A stretch of 64,000 nucleotides of DNA from Hymenobacter jejuensis (GCF_006337165.1 NZ_CP040896.1:2604001-2668000), one strand, 5' to 3'. Counted from the first letter of the stretch, positions 53,123 to 62,280 are shown. Notes: generated by a model not told the origin, from the sequence alone. Translations and numbers: made by a program.

Positions 53123-53634
53123 TTATAGTACGCGGTTGGCTTGCTTTCTGAAAGGAGACAGTTGGCGACGGGATCTACCATTGCAGCGGCGGTACGAGAA
53201 GAATGGGCACCGGCGACACAATGAAATCGATGAGAAGCCGGCCAATGTAGCAGTTATGGGCGTGCAGGAAGAAGTTGGAGTTAATGCTATAGCATTGGCA
53301 CACAAGTCGTTGACGGGCGGTAGGCCGGGGTTATTGATGCAAATCGAAAAGGCCCGGTAGCTGCCGTGGTAGGTGTTGCGCTATACGAATACACCCATAC
53401 ATAATAAGAAGAGCCAACAGTCAGGCCGTTGACTATCACCTCAAGGTCAGAGGCTTGAAGCGAAGTTAAGGCACCGCAGGAGCCCGAAAAAGACTTTTGC
53501 AGTAGGTCCGTGCTGATCAGCAGCAGCAAAAACAGCAAAAGTCACGGCCAAAGCCCGCCATGAGCAGGCAAGCGTGGGTGGCCGGAGGGCGCAGCAAAGC
53601 CACCCTCCGTACCGGATGGTAAGGGTTGTTTCAT
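53123..53634 (-). pseudogene. Decayed surface protein with fibronectin type III-like and CANAIxLTP segments
   Basis: Two frames on the minus strand read as one degraded gene. An ATG at 53634 begins MKQPLPS. A FnIII-like segment follows in another frame (CGALTSLQASDLEV, then LTVGSSYYVWVYSYSATPTT). After GPF, the reading shifts by one base at a run of four T (plus-strand 53347-53350) and continues as SICINNPGLPPVNDLCANAI and ALTPTSSCTPITATLAGF. That last motif is typical of T9SS-exported Bacteroidota proteins. It ends without a proper C-terminus. The rest of the 1-kb gap has no other gene. Confidence 0.6.
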
Positions 53635-54099
53635 AGGAAGTTAGTGTGAAGTGGAACGGAAGCTCAAACCACGGCCTTGTCTCCGGTCCGCGGTTGGAGG
53701 CAATAGCAGTAGAAAAAATGCGTTGTTAGGCCCGGCCCAAATGCCGGCATATAAAGGAGAGTAGGTAGTGATTTTGGTTTAACCTATTAATAGACAGGTC
53801 ATTATAATGAGCGCCGCCTTTTGTTATAGGCCCTGCATTGAGCCACTTTCTAACCCACACAGTTTGCAAGAGCGCAAGGCAGCGCCAGCCTCCAAGGCGG
53901 GAAGGTCTGGAAGTTGCTGCTGTATTTCGATGAATAATTGGTAGGACAAATCTATGGTACTAAAACAAGTTTCGCTATCACATAATCACGCGAACGGGTG
54001 GCACCTCGCTCAAACTGAACAGTAAACAGGTTTCTGTTGTGCCTGCTGCTTGGCTGGTATTCACTACTTTTAAGACCCTTCCTCGCTTTTCGTTTCTAC
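53635..54099. other. Intergenic stretch upstream of moxR
   Basis: This 465-base gap contains no supported gene. An inverted repeat AACAG...CTGTT lies at 54018-54038 near the moxR start. AT-rich stretches occur around 53770-53810. Confidence 0.45.
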
Positions 54100-55086
54100 A
54101 TGGCTGCTTCCGCTATCCCACTTTCTCCCGACGAATACCAGCAAAAAATCAGGCAGGCTTTTGCCGAGGTCGGCAAGGTGGTAGTGGGCCAGCATTATAT
54201 GGTCAATCGGCTGCTTATTGGCCTATTTACGGGTGGGCATATCCTTCTGGAAGGCGTGCCTGGGCTAGCTAAGACTCTGACTATTAGCACCTTGTCCAAG
54301 GTGCTGCATCTGAACTTTCAGCGGGTGCAGTTTACGCCCGACCTGCTGCCTTCCGACTTGGTGGGAACCATGATTTATAACCAGAACCAGTCGGTGTTCG
54401 AGGTGAAAAAGGGTCCGATCTTTTCCAATCTGGTGCTTGCCGACGAGGTCAATCGTTCGCCCGCCAAGGTGCAGAGCGCGCTGCTCGAAGCCATGCAGGA
54501 AAAACAGGTGACCATCGGCGAAACCACCTATCCGCTGGACTTGCCGTTTCTGGTGTTGGCCACGCAAAACCCTGTGGAACAAGAAGGTACGTATCCGTTG
54601 CCCGAGGCGCAGGTCGATCGGTTTATGATGAAAGTGTACGTCGATTACCTCAAGAAAACCGACGAACTGGAAGTCATGCGGCGCATGGCCAACATGGCCT
54701 ACGTGGGCGACGTGAACCCCGTGCTCACCAAGGAAGACATTTTCGGGGTGCGCGATCTGATTAACCAGGTACAAATTTCGGAAACCCTGGAGAAATACAT
54801 CATCGAGCTGGTTTTTGCCACGCGCAAGCCCGCCGATTACGATTTGGCGGAATTTGCTCAGTATGTGCAGTTTGGCGTAAGCCCAAGGGCCAGCATTGCC
54901 TTGCACCGCGCGGCCAAAGCGGTCGCCTTTTTCGACGAGCGCGACTATGTGCTACCCGAAGACATCAAGGATGTAGCCAGCGACGTGCTCAACCACCGCA
55001 TCCTGCTCAACTACGAGGCCGAGGCCGACGGCATCCGCACCCAGGATCTTATCGAAGCAATCTTGCGTAAAGTGCCCATTAGCTAA
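54100..55086 (+). CDS. MoxR-family AAA+ ATPase
   Basis: The 328-residue product is a MoxR-type AAA+ ATPase. It has Walker A GVPGLAKT at residues 52-59, Walker B LADEVNRSPAK near 110, the sensor 1 ATQNPVEQEGTYPLPEAQ, and the lid YVQFGVSPRASIALH with sensor 2 Arg. MoxR ATPases usually act on VWA-domain partners and often sit beside DUF58 and BatA genes, none of which follow here. The downstream gene is convergent. The ATG at 54100 is used; the frame opens to 54037. The stop codon is inside a dispersed palindrome. Confidence 0.92.
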   Translation: MAASAIPLSPDEYQQKIRQAFAEVGKVVVGQHYMVNRLLIGLFTGGHILLEGVPGLAKTLTISTLSKVLHLNFQRVQFTPDLLPSDLVGTMIYNQNQSVFEVKKGPIFSNLVLADEVNRSPAKVQSALLEAMQEKQVTIGETTYPLDLPFLVLATQNPVEQEGTYPLPEAQVDRFMMKVYVDYLKKTDELEVMRRMANMAYVGDVNPVLTKEDIFGVRDLINQVQISETLEKYIIELVFATRKPADYDLAEFAQYVQFGVSPRASIALHRAAKAVAFFDERDYVLPEDIKDVASDVLNHRILLNYEAEADGIRTQDLIEAILRKVPIS

Positions 55087-55110
55087 GTATTTGATATTCA
55101 AATATTTGTG
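55085..55110. repeat. Dispersed AT-rich palindrome copy overlapping moxR stop (best match)
   Basis: AAGTATTTGATATTCAAATA followed by TTTGTG. The core TATTTGATATTCAAATA is palindromic over 16 of 17 positions. It begins at the moxR TAA stop. Confidence 0.7.
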
Positions 55111-55118
55111 AATATGGC

Positions 55119-56381
55119 CTAATTTCCTTTGGCCAACAGTTCGCGCAGGCGAGTCAGCTCTTGCGGGCGGGGTACGAAGTCGGATACAGATGTGCCGGTT
55201 GCGCGCAAAAACTGACGCAGCAGGTAAGCCGTGCAGGCAAAGTACGAAAGCGAGGTGGCGCAAGCCGCGCCAATGATCCCCCAGCGGGGAATCAGCAGCC
55301 AACACGCGGGCACCGTAACCAAAATGCCCACGACGGTACACACATTGTTGACCCAATACCGGCCGATGCCAGCAAAATAAGAGCTGCATATCATGTTGAT
55401 AGACATGATGATAACGCCCGGCGCCAACACCAGAATAACTGGCCGGGCCGCCCCGAACTCAGGCCCGAACACCGTGATTAGCACAACGGGCGGTAGCGCG
55501 CAAAGCACCAGCACCGCGGCCAGCGTGCCCAGCACCGTGAGGCGCGCCACGCCCAACGTGGAGCCGAGGCCAGCGTGCTTGTCGGTAGCGTGCACCAGAT
55601 CAACGTATTGGATCAGGGCGGTGCTGCGCGGAATGATCCAGATAGCTTCGGCCAGCGCTACGCCCACCGACAGCACTCCCACGGCGCGGGCGTCGGCGTA
55701 GTGTGCCACGAAATAGTAACTCAGGCGATAGTTGACGAAGGCCAGAATGTTGGACAGGTGCGAACTGCGGCTGTTGCGGGCCAGCTCGCGTACGGTATGA
55801 CCAAATCCTGATCGGATGTTTTTGGGGTCGGGAAGCTGGAGTAAGTACTTGAATGTGAGAAGCAAGGGCAAACCGTAGGCTACGTAGGTAGCGTAGTAAT
55901 ACACGGGCACCTGCCGCCACGCCAGCCCCAGAAAAGCCACTAGCAACACGCCCGCCAGCAAGGCTACTTGCAACACCGTCAGGAAGTTATAGCTCGCTTC
56001 CCTTTTGCGGCCCAACAAAAGCGACGTGTTGATCGAGAAAAAGGCCTGCACCACCGACAACGCCCACAAATGCCACAGATACATTTCGGGAACGGCCCGT
56101 AGGGCGCCTACGGTGGCCGTGCCCGCCGTGCACACCACCAAGGCCCAGCCATAAGCCGGCGCAAGCAGGTGCCAGACGTTGTGCGTGGGAGCCAAAAAAA
56201 TGAGCGACGAGCCGCCCAACAATCCGATAAACAGCAGCAATACCGCGCAATCGGTCACGAATAGGCTGACGGCGCCGCGGCCGGCAGCGCCGAGGTAATG
56301 CGCCGTGAGCCACACCACAGCAAAACTGAGCAAGGCAGTTGCCAGCCGGGTTGCAAAGTTGTGGAGGATGCGGCGAATCAT
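55119..56381 (-). CDS. Oligosaccharide flippase family protein
   Basis: The 420-residue product is an integral membrane protein with about 12 hydrophobic segments, of the Wzx/polysaccharide-transporter (MATE-like) type. It starts RILHNFATRLATALLSFAVVW, has LGAAGRGAVSLF and a C-terminal pair of helix hairpins. It would flip lipid-linked glycans across the inner membrane. Its start overlaps the glycosyltransferase stop by four bases (ATGA), a strong sign of translational coupling. Together they form a small glycan-export unit with no other sugar genes adjacent. It is convergent with moxR. Confidence 0.9.
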   Translation of the reverse strand: MIRRILHNFATRLATALLSFAVVWLTAHYLGAAGRGAVSLFVTDCAVLLLFIGLLGGSSLIFLAPTHNVWHLLAPAYGWALVVCTAGTATVGALRAVPEMYLWHLWALSVVQAFFSINTSLLLGRKREASYNFLTVLQVALLAGVLLVAFLGLAWRQVPVYYYATYVAYGLPLLLTFKYLLQLPDPKNIRSGFGHTVRELARNSRSSHLSNILAFVNYRLSYYFVAHYADARAVGVLSVGVALAEAIWIIPRSTALIQYVDLVHATDKHAGLGSTLGVARLTVLGTLAAVLVLCALPPVVLITVFGPEFGAARPVILVLAPGVIIMSINMICSSYFAGIGRYWVNNVCTVVGILVTVPACWLLIPRWGIIGAACATSLSYFACTAYLLRQFLRATGTSVSDFVPRPQELTRLRELLAKGN

Positions 56382-57574
56382 GCGTGCGGAACAGGAGCCC
56401 AGTCCAACAGGCTGTGATAAAGCGAGTTAAAAGCTTGCCCGACGTGCGCCGGACTGCTGCGGGCCACTGCATCGGCGTGCAGACGAGTAGCATCCGGCCG
56501 AACTTCGCCCGCCAGCACTGAGGTTAGCGCGGCGGCCAGGGCTTCTTCATCGTCCATGGGTACTAGTTGGCCAAAGGCACCTTCGGGGCGAAACAGCTCC
56601 GGCACGGCGGCCGTGTGGGTCGCGACTACGGGGCAGCCGCAGGCCCGCGCTTCCAGCAACACGCAACCGAAAGTTTCCAGTCGGCTAAACGAAACCAAGG
56701 CCGCGGCCTGCTGCATTTCGGTGGCCACAGCCGATTGCGGCAGCTTGCCCAGAAAGACCACGGTGCCGTCAGCGAGCAAGCTTAACCCCTGAGCCAGTTG
56801 GCGTAGCAGCGCTTCATCGGGTCCGTAGCCAGCAATGCGCAAACGCAGGCTGGGCCAAGTGGGCCGCAGTCGAGCCACCACCCGCAAGATTCCTGAGATG
56901 TTTTTTACAGCATCATCAAAAGCCGAAACGTTGAGCAGCGTTTGCGTACGCGGCCGTACTAGCGCGGGCCGGAACAGATCTGTATCTACCACATTACCAA
57001 TCACAACTGAATAGGCATTGCGAAAGCTCAGCGCGTGCATCGCGTCGCGCAGAGCTTCCGAAACGGTGTGTAGCGCCGCAGCCTGCCGTACCACCGCCCG
57101 CGTCAGGATGCGACGAAGCCAACTAATGCCCACGACGCGTTCCGGTAAGTACAGCGACCAATGCTCAGTGACTAGATAAGGCACTCGGTAACAAAGCTTT
57201 AGCCACCACGCAAATAAGCCGGTGCGCAGCAACACATGCACGTGTACCAACTGCGGTCGGCCCCAAGTGCGTTGGAGGTGCCAGTAGCCGTGGCCGAGGC
57301 AACCAAAATACAGAATCAGTTTCAGCAGCTTGTCCAGAGGCCCAAAACCCGTAATGCGGTCTTGATAATAGTAGCGGTAGATAGGAAAAGCTAATTCTGT
57401 ATCTATTTTGTAATCAACGAGTTGTGGTAATGGCTTGCGGGCCACTGTGGCAAACAGGATGGCGATATCAGCGTGCGGCGCGATGGCTGCAACGTGGCGG
57501 GCCACAAAGTCGCCGGCTTGGTCGTCGTAGCGGTTGGGGTACCACTTGGGCAGCATGAGTACGCGAGGCTTCAT
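56378..57574 (-). CDS. GT4-family glycosyltransferase
   Basis: The 398-residue product is a GT-B glycosyltransferase of family 4. It has the N-terminal LMLPKWYPNRYDDQAGDFVA, the VHVHVLLRTGLF strand, and the C-terminal donor site LVSFSRLETFGCVLLEARACGCPVVA with the conserved EX7E-like acidic residues. It probably transfers a sugar onto a lipid-linked or surface glycan. It is coupled by a four-base overlap to the flippase gene. The acceptor and sugar are unknown. Confidence 0.93.
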   Translation of the reverse strand: MKPRVLMLPKWYPNRYDDQAGDFVARHVAAIAPHADIAILFATVARKPLPQLVDYKIDTELAFPIYRYYYQDRITGFGPLDKLLKLILYFGCLGHGYWHLQRTWGRPQLVHVHVLLRTGLFAWWLKLCYRVPYLVTEHWSLYLPERVVGISWLRRILTRAVVRQAAALHTVSEALRDAMHALSFRNAYSVVIGNVVDTDLFRPALVRPRTQTLLNVSAFDDAVKNISGILRVVARLRPTWPSLRLRIAGYGPDEALLRQLAQGLSLLADGTVVFLGKLPQSAVATEMQQAAALVSFSRLETFGCVLLEARACGCPVVATHTAAVPELFRPEGAFGQLVPMDDEEALAAALTSVLAGEVRPDATRLHADAVARSSPAHVGQAFNSLYHSLLDWAPVPHA

Positions 57575-57639
57575 TACGAGCGCAAGCTACAGGTTTTGGG
57601 GTGGCGGCACGGGGCGAAGTAAGGCCAACTTACGCAACA

Positions 57640-57670
57640 AAAAAGGAGCCTTCTCAGAAGGCTCCTTTCG
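57640..57670 (-). terminator. Intrinsic terminator of TonB receptor / beta-helix operon
   Basis: AAAGGAGCCTTCT and AGAAGGCTCCTTT pair perfectly around one base, followed on the minus strand by a T run. It lies 54 bases after the beta-helix protein stop. Confidence 0.85.
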
Positions 57671-57717
57671 ACTAACCGGCATTTCAGGATGCTTATACCT
57701 GAAATGTATAGACAGTT

Positions 57718-57742
57718 AAAATATTAATAATCAGCATTTTGT
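57718..57742. repeat. Dispersed AT-rich palindrome copy overlapping a stop
   Basis: AAAATATTAATAATCAGCAT continues TTTGTG. It overlaps the stop of the beta-helix lipoprotein at 57724-57726. Confidence 0.45.
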
Positions 57743-59265
57743 GGGTCGAAGTTGGTCCAGCCAGCCAGCCAGTTGTCAGCAGAAGTACCTGAGCCGGAGA
57801 AGGCGCCGATGTAGCTTACTTTGGTGAAGAAAGCGTCCGTGACCTTGGTGCTCGTAAAGTCGGCGGGCGCCGTGGGCGGGGTAGTGGCAGAAGCAGCTAC
57901 GATGGGCGAAGCACTGCGCGGCAAAAAGCTCGGAGCCGTCAGGTTGAAGGGGTTGAGCAGCTGCACGTTATCCGAAGTAGCATAGCGTTTGTTGCCATTC
58001 GCTTTCAGCCACGTGACTGGGCCCACGGCCGTGCCCCAGGCTGCCGAATCGGAGCTCATCACGTTGTTGACGGTCAGGCTGCCTGCCCCGCCATTTGGCC
58101 CAATATACACGATGCTGCGCTGGCCGTTGGTTGAGTTCGACCCGACCAGCGAGCCAGCCACGATGTTGTTTTTGAATTGCAGATCGCTGCGACCGGCGTT
58201 GGCGGCCGTTAAGCTGTTATCAATCAGCACGCCCGTCGGGAAGCCCATGATCACGGAGTTCAGAATGCTGAGCGCCGAGTTGCGGCGAATATGCACGCCG
58301 GCCGTGTACTGCGGGCTGTAATTGGCCGCGCTAGGGTTCAGGATCGGCCCTACGGCCGTCACGTTGGAGAATACCGCCGAGGTGATCGGGCCTTTGGTGG
58401 TGCCGTTGGCGTCGTTGTCCGATTCGAAGGCTTTGGAACCCGACTGGTCGGCCTGCTGCGGATCGCGCAGAGAAACAGCGAATTGTACCTTGCCCGAGAA
58501 GCCGTTATCGGTATCAAAATCGTCGTCGAAGCCGCGGTGGGCCACTAGGTATTTGGCGTTGACGGTGCCTCCGAACCATTCGTACGAGTCATCGCCGCTG
58601 TACGAAACCTGAATGTGATCGACGGTTGTGCCGCTGCCCACGCCGTCGAAGGTCAAGCCGTTCAGCTCATTATTGGGCGTAAGCGCAATGCCCGCAAACT
58701 CAATGCGAATGTACTGGAGCGTGCCGGAGTTGTCGGCAGCGTTGGTGCCGCCGTATTTGGTTGTGATGCCGCCTTCGGCCGTGGGTAGGTTGGTGCCGTC
58801 GATGGAGTTTACCGGCGCGTTGCCAGCAATGACCACGCCGCCCCAGTCGCCGTAGTTGCGCGAGCCTTTGGCTTGGTTAGAAGTAAAAATGATGGGCTTT
58901 TCGGCCGTGCCGGCGGCTATGATCTTTGCGCCGGGCTCAATAATCAGGGTGCCTTTCGTGTCCTTATCGCCTTTGATGATGGTGCCCGGCTCGATGGTAA
59001 GGGTCGCGCCGGTGCGTACGTACACAAAGCCCTTCAGCAAGTATCGGTTGGCCGCCGACCAGGTAGTGTTGGTCGTGATGGCAGTTTCCTTGCCATCGCC
59101 GACCACAATTACCGACCCCGAAGCCGGTGGGGGCGTGGTGCCGCCGGTGGTAGTTCCGCTAGGTACGGGAGCGTTCGGAGCGGGGGTGGTATCCTTTTTA
59201 TCGCAGGAGGCAAGACCCAGCAGTAGCGTTGCAACGAGCGCCAGGGATAGGGGATTCTTTTTCAT
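57724..59265 (-). CDS. Secreted beta-helix lipoprotein, partner of TonB receptor
   Basis: The 513-residue product has a lipoprotein signal (LLLGLASC, Cys21 or so). A Pro/Thr-rich linker leads to a right-handed parallel beta-helix-like repeat region (LTIEPGTIIKGD, LIIEPGAKIIAAGTAEKPIIFTS and DSYEWFGGTVNAKYLVAHRG). Acidic Asp-rich turns such as DDDFDTDNG suggest calcium sites. It ends in FDPQNADY. It lies 64 bases downstream of the TonB receptor on the same strand, which suggests it is a surface partner for the same substrate. The substrate is unknown. Confidence 0.8.
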   Translation of the reverse strand: MKKNPLSLALVATLLLGLASCDKKDTTPAPNAPVPSGTTTGGTTPPPASGSVIVVGDGKETAITTNTTWSAANRYLLKGFVYVRTGATLTIEPGTIIKGDKDTKGTLIIEPGAKIIAAGTAEKPIIFTSNQAKGSRNYGDWGGVVIAGNAPVNSIDGTNLPTAEGGITTKYGGTNAADNSGTLQYIRIEFAGIALTPNNELNGLTFDGVGSGTTVDHIQVSYSGDDSYEWFGGTVNAKYLVAHRGFDDDFDTDNGFSGKVQFAVSLRDPQQADQSGSKAFESDNDANGTTKGPITSAVFSNVTAVGPILNPSAANYSPQYTAGVHIRRNSALSILNSVIMGFPTGVLIDNSLTAANAGRSDLQFKNNIVAGSLVGSNSTNGQRSIVYIGPNGGAGSLTVNNVMSSDSAAWGTAVGPVTWLKANGNKRYATSDNVQLLNPFNLTAPSFLPRSASPIVAASATTPPTAPADFTSTKVTDAFFTKVSYIGAFSGSGTSADNWLAGWTNFDPQNADY

Positions 59266-59329
59266 GAGGGCGTGAAATGAGAATTAGGTCTTGGGGGTTG
59301 GAAAGGATGCGACTCGAAAAACTCAGTAA

Positions 59330-62179
59330 TTAAGGCAGGGGCGTAGTCGGAGTAGCGCGTGGCTCCAAGTTGAAGCGCATGCCCACGGTGTAGTAGGTGC
59401 CGCGGCGGTAGCCGGCCAGCGACTGGTCGCTGTTCGTGTACTTTTTGTCGCGGTTGTAGTCCTGCACCAGGTTCACTTTCTGGTTGAGCAGATCCTGCAC
59501 GCCGGCATTCAGCGACATGCGCTTCGATACCGTTTTGGTCACCGACAAGTCGATGGTGTGGCGGGGCATTTCCACTACGTCGGGGTAATCGTTGCTGCCC
59601 GCAAACAGAATGCGCGGCCCAAATACGTTGTAGAGCGCCGCGATCTGCCAGGTGTTTTCGGGCGTCTGGTAGTAAAGGCCGCCGTTATACACATAAGGCG
59701 ACTGGCCCTGGAGAGCGCGCTTCTTGTTCCAGGCTACGTTGTCGCCCAGTGAAACTTGGCTTTTAATCAGGGATCCGTTGAAGACTACCGAGAGGTTTTT
59801 GAAGCCCGACGTGCCGAACGCATCGTCCAAGAGAGTCAGGTTCTTCTTCAGGTCGAGCTCGACGCCGTACGCGTAGGCGCTGGGGGCGTTCACGAAGGTG
59901 TAGGCTAAGTTGGTCGTCAGCACCACCACGTTTTCAATGGGGTTCTTAAACTTCTTGTAGAAAGCCCCCACATGGATCAGTTCGCCGTCAGAAGGGTAGA
60001 GTTCGTAGCGCAAATCGAAGTTGTCGATGCTGGCGACCTTCAGGGGCGTTTCGGGATTGAGGTACAACGAGCCGAAATTCAGCACGTTGAAGTCGAAGTC
60101 GTAGTAGAAGAACGGCGCCGACTCGCGGAACTCGGGGCGGTTGAGGCTACGGCCGTAGGAAGCGCGCACTAGGTTTTTGTCGTTGAAATTATAGCTCAGA
60201 TTGGCAGAGGGCAGCAGGAAATTGGTGGTCACGTCTTGGGAAACCGGCTGGCCGTTTATGCCTGTGTTGATCGACTGCACGTTGCGCTCGTAGCGGGCGC
60301 CTGTCAGCAGCTTGATCTTGGGCGTGACCGGAATGTTGAAGGATAAGTATCCGGCTTCCAGTTCGTTAGACGCGCCGTAGCGATACGTTGAGTTGATGTC
60401 CTCGTCCATGCGGAAGCCGCCAGAAGCGATGTTGCGCGGGTCGAAGATGTTGCCCACGGCCTCGTTGCGCAGCCGCGGATCGCCGTTGGCATTGAGCGAG
60501 TAGCCAAAGGCCCGCGCCTGGAAGTGGCGCCGACGGTATTCGAGGTACGTTCCGGCCCCGATTTCCACCTCCCGCTCAGCCACCGACACCTTGTGCTTCA
60601 GGTTGGCATTGACGGTGAAAATGTGCTCGCTGAGCGCCTGATACAGCCGTCCCGCATTGTTAACGTCCACGCCGCCGGTTGCCGGCGTGAGCACGGTTTC
60701 CATATTCGCCGCTCCTTCCGTTGTCGAAGGCGTTATTTGGTACGACACGCGGCGCAGATCCGGCTCGTTGCGGTTGGAGTAGCCGTAGCCTGCCACCCAA
60801 TCGAGGCTAGTCTTGTCTTTGTTAAAGCTGTGTGTGCCAGCCAGTTGGCCGGTATAAGTAGTGCGGCCTTGGTAGCCCAGTTGGTAGCTGCGGCGTGTCA
60901 GTACGCCGTTGTCGTCAAGGCCGGCGCGCGTAGTTTGCTGATTACGAGCCTGTTGGTTGAACAGGTTGCGGAACTCTAGCCGGCTGCCATCGTTAAGCAC
61001 GACGCTAAAATTCTGGATGGCACCCAGCCGGACGTTGTTTGTCGATTGGTCGTCCTTCAGTTGATCGGTGCGCTGGCCGGCTCCGTCAAACAGGTTGCGA
61101 TCGATGTGAAAGCGCGAATAGGTATTGGTGTAGTTGACCGACGAAACGCTGCCGATTTCCAGGCCTTTGATTTTGATCTGGTCGATGTAGGCCGCGTTAA
61201 ACCGCAGATCGGGCATGGCCTTCATCTTATAAATTGGGAAAGTATTCTCGATCTGTTTGGCGTAGAAATCGCGCTCGTACTGCTGATAAGCCGTGCCCAG
61301 CACCGGAAAACCGCCCGGCAGCTCGCGCATCCGCGCGCCAAACCCGAAAGCGTCGCCCGCTTGCGTTTTATCCGTGAAGAAGTCGTTGCCCGTAGTTCCG
61401 TTGCGGTAGCCCAGCGAGTAGTTGGCCGTAAAGAGGCGCTCGTTGAACGTGGGCTTGCGCAAATACACCTTCACCAAGCCGCCTGCAAAATCGCCGGGCA
61501 GTTCGGGCGACGGATCTTTGAATACCAGCACCCGATCAAGCAGGGAACTGGGCACCACATCGAAGGAAAAAGATTTGCGGTCGGTTTCGGAGCTGGGTGC
61601 GTTTACGTCGTTGAGCCACACCGTATTGTAGCGGTCGCTGAGGCCGCGCACCTGAATAAACCGGTTGTCGACGATGGTCACGCCCGGAATGCGGCGCACG
61701 ACTTCGGCCGCATCGCGGTCCTGTGTTTTCACAATCTGCTCCGACGAAACGCCGCTGACCACCACGTTGGCCTGCTTGATTTCGCTAATCACCGATACTT
61801 CGGTGTTGGTGCGGCGCACGCCGGTCACCACTACTTCGTTGAGTTGCTTGGTGTCTTCCTCCAGCGTCGAATTGATGACAGTCGGCTTGCCGGAGGCCAC
61901 CGCTACCTGCGGAATGCTGCGGTTTCTATAAGAAACGGAGGTGATAAGGAGCGTGTACTGGCCCGGCGGTACGTTGCTGATCGTGAAGTTGCCGTTAGCA
62001 TCGGTCTGGTCGGCCAGCATAGTACCGTCCAGCCGGACGGTACCCCCCACAATGCCCTCTTTTGAGCGGGCATCCGTAACCACTCCCTTGACGCTTCCGG
62101 TTTGGGCAAAGCCCGTAGTCAGGGTCAGAAGAAGGAGGAAAAACGTGAAAAAACTAGGCTTGAAGTCGATGTTTCCCAT
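59330..62179 (-). CDS. TonB-dependent receptor with carboxypeptidase-regulatory domain
   Basis: The 949-residue product has a signal peptide ending in GFAQT. A CarboxypepD_reg-like N-terminal domain spans about 27-110 (GSVKGVVTDARSKEGIVGGT and ANGNFTISNVPPGQYTLLIT). The plug domain (about 130-235) has VVVTGVRRT and FIQVRGLSDRYNTVWLNDV. The C-terminus is a 22-strand barrel ending in VGMRFNLEP. It is not a SusC type: no adjacent SusD is present. It is the first gene of a two-gene unit with the beta-helix lipoprotein. It should import a large or metal-bound nutrient, unknown. Confidence 0.93.
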   Translation of the reverse strand: MGNIDFKPSFFTFFLLLLTLTTGFAQTGSVKGVVTDARSKEGIVGGTVRLDGTMLADQTDANGNFTISNVPPGQYTLLITSVSYRNRSIPQVAVASGKPTVINSTLEEDTKQLNEVVVTGVRRTNTEVSVISEIKQANVVVSGVSSEQIVKTQDRDAAEVVRRIPGVTIVDNRFIQVRGLSDRYNTVWLNDVNAPSSETDRKSFSFDVVPSSLLDRVLVFKDPSPELPGDFAGGLVKVYLRKPTFNERLFTANYSLGYRNGTTGNDFFTDKTQAGDAFGFGARMRELPGGFPVLGTAYQQYERDFYAKQIENTFPIYKMKAMPDLRFNAAYIDQIKIKGLEIGSVSSVNYTNTYSRFHIDRNLFDGAGQRTDQLKDDQSTNNVRLGAIQNFSVVLNDGSRLEFRNLFNQQARNQQTTRAGLDDNGVLTRRSYQLGYQGRTTYTGQLAGTHSFNKDKTSLDWVAGYGYSNRNEPDLRRVSYQITPSTTEGAANMETVLTPATGGVDVNNAGRLYQALSEHIFTVNANLKHKVSVAEREVEIGAGTYLEYRRRHFQARAFGYSLNANGDPRLRNEAVGNIFDPRNIASGGFRMDEDINSTYRYGASNELEAGYLSFNIPVTPKIKLLTGARYERNVQSINTGINGQPVSQDVTTNFLLPSANLSYNFNDKNLVRASYGRSLNRPEFRESAPFFYYDFDFNVLNFGSLYLNPETPLKVASIDNFDLRYELYPSDGELIHVGAFYKKFKNPIENVVVLTTNLAYTFVNAPSAYAYGVELDLKKNLTLLDDAFGTSGFKNLSVVFNGSLIKSQVSLGDNVAWNKKRALQGQSPYVYNGGLYYQTPENTWQIAALYNVFGPRILFAGSNDYPDVVEMPRHTIDLSVTKTVSKRMSLNAGVQDLLNQKVNLVQDYNRDKKYTNSDQSLAGYRRGTYYTVGMRFNLEPRATPTTPLP

Positions 62180-62187
62180 ATCGGCAG

Positions 62188-62215
62188 CAAAAGTACCGGC
62201 AGGGTATTAGCCCAA
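62188..62215 (-). promoter_or_regulatory. Candidate promoter of the TonB receptor operon
   Basis: On the minus strand, TTG (62213-62215) and TACTTTTG (62188-62195) are 17 bases apart. The -7 lies only 8 bases before the ATG, so the transcript would be nearly leaderless if this is correct. Confidence 0.3.
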
Positions 62216-62249
62216 TATTTCCCGTATATTATCTAATCGTTACTTGTGT

Positions 62250-62280
62250 ATAACTAGCTTGTTGTCAAGTATTTATATAA
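62250..62280. repeat. Dispersed AT-rich palindrome copy
   Basis: ATAACTAGCTTGTTGTCAAG continues with TATTTATATAA. It lies in the gap between the TonB receptor and yicC. Confidence 0.5.

Noticed and set aside
61046..62065. Long open frame (339 residues) on the plus strand opposite the TonB receptor
   Set aside because: It is antisense to the conserved plug and barrel and lacks any family signal.
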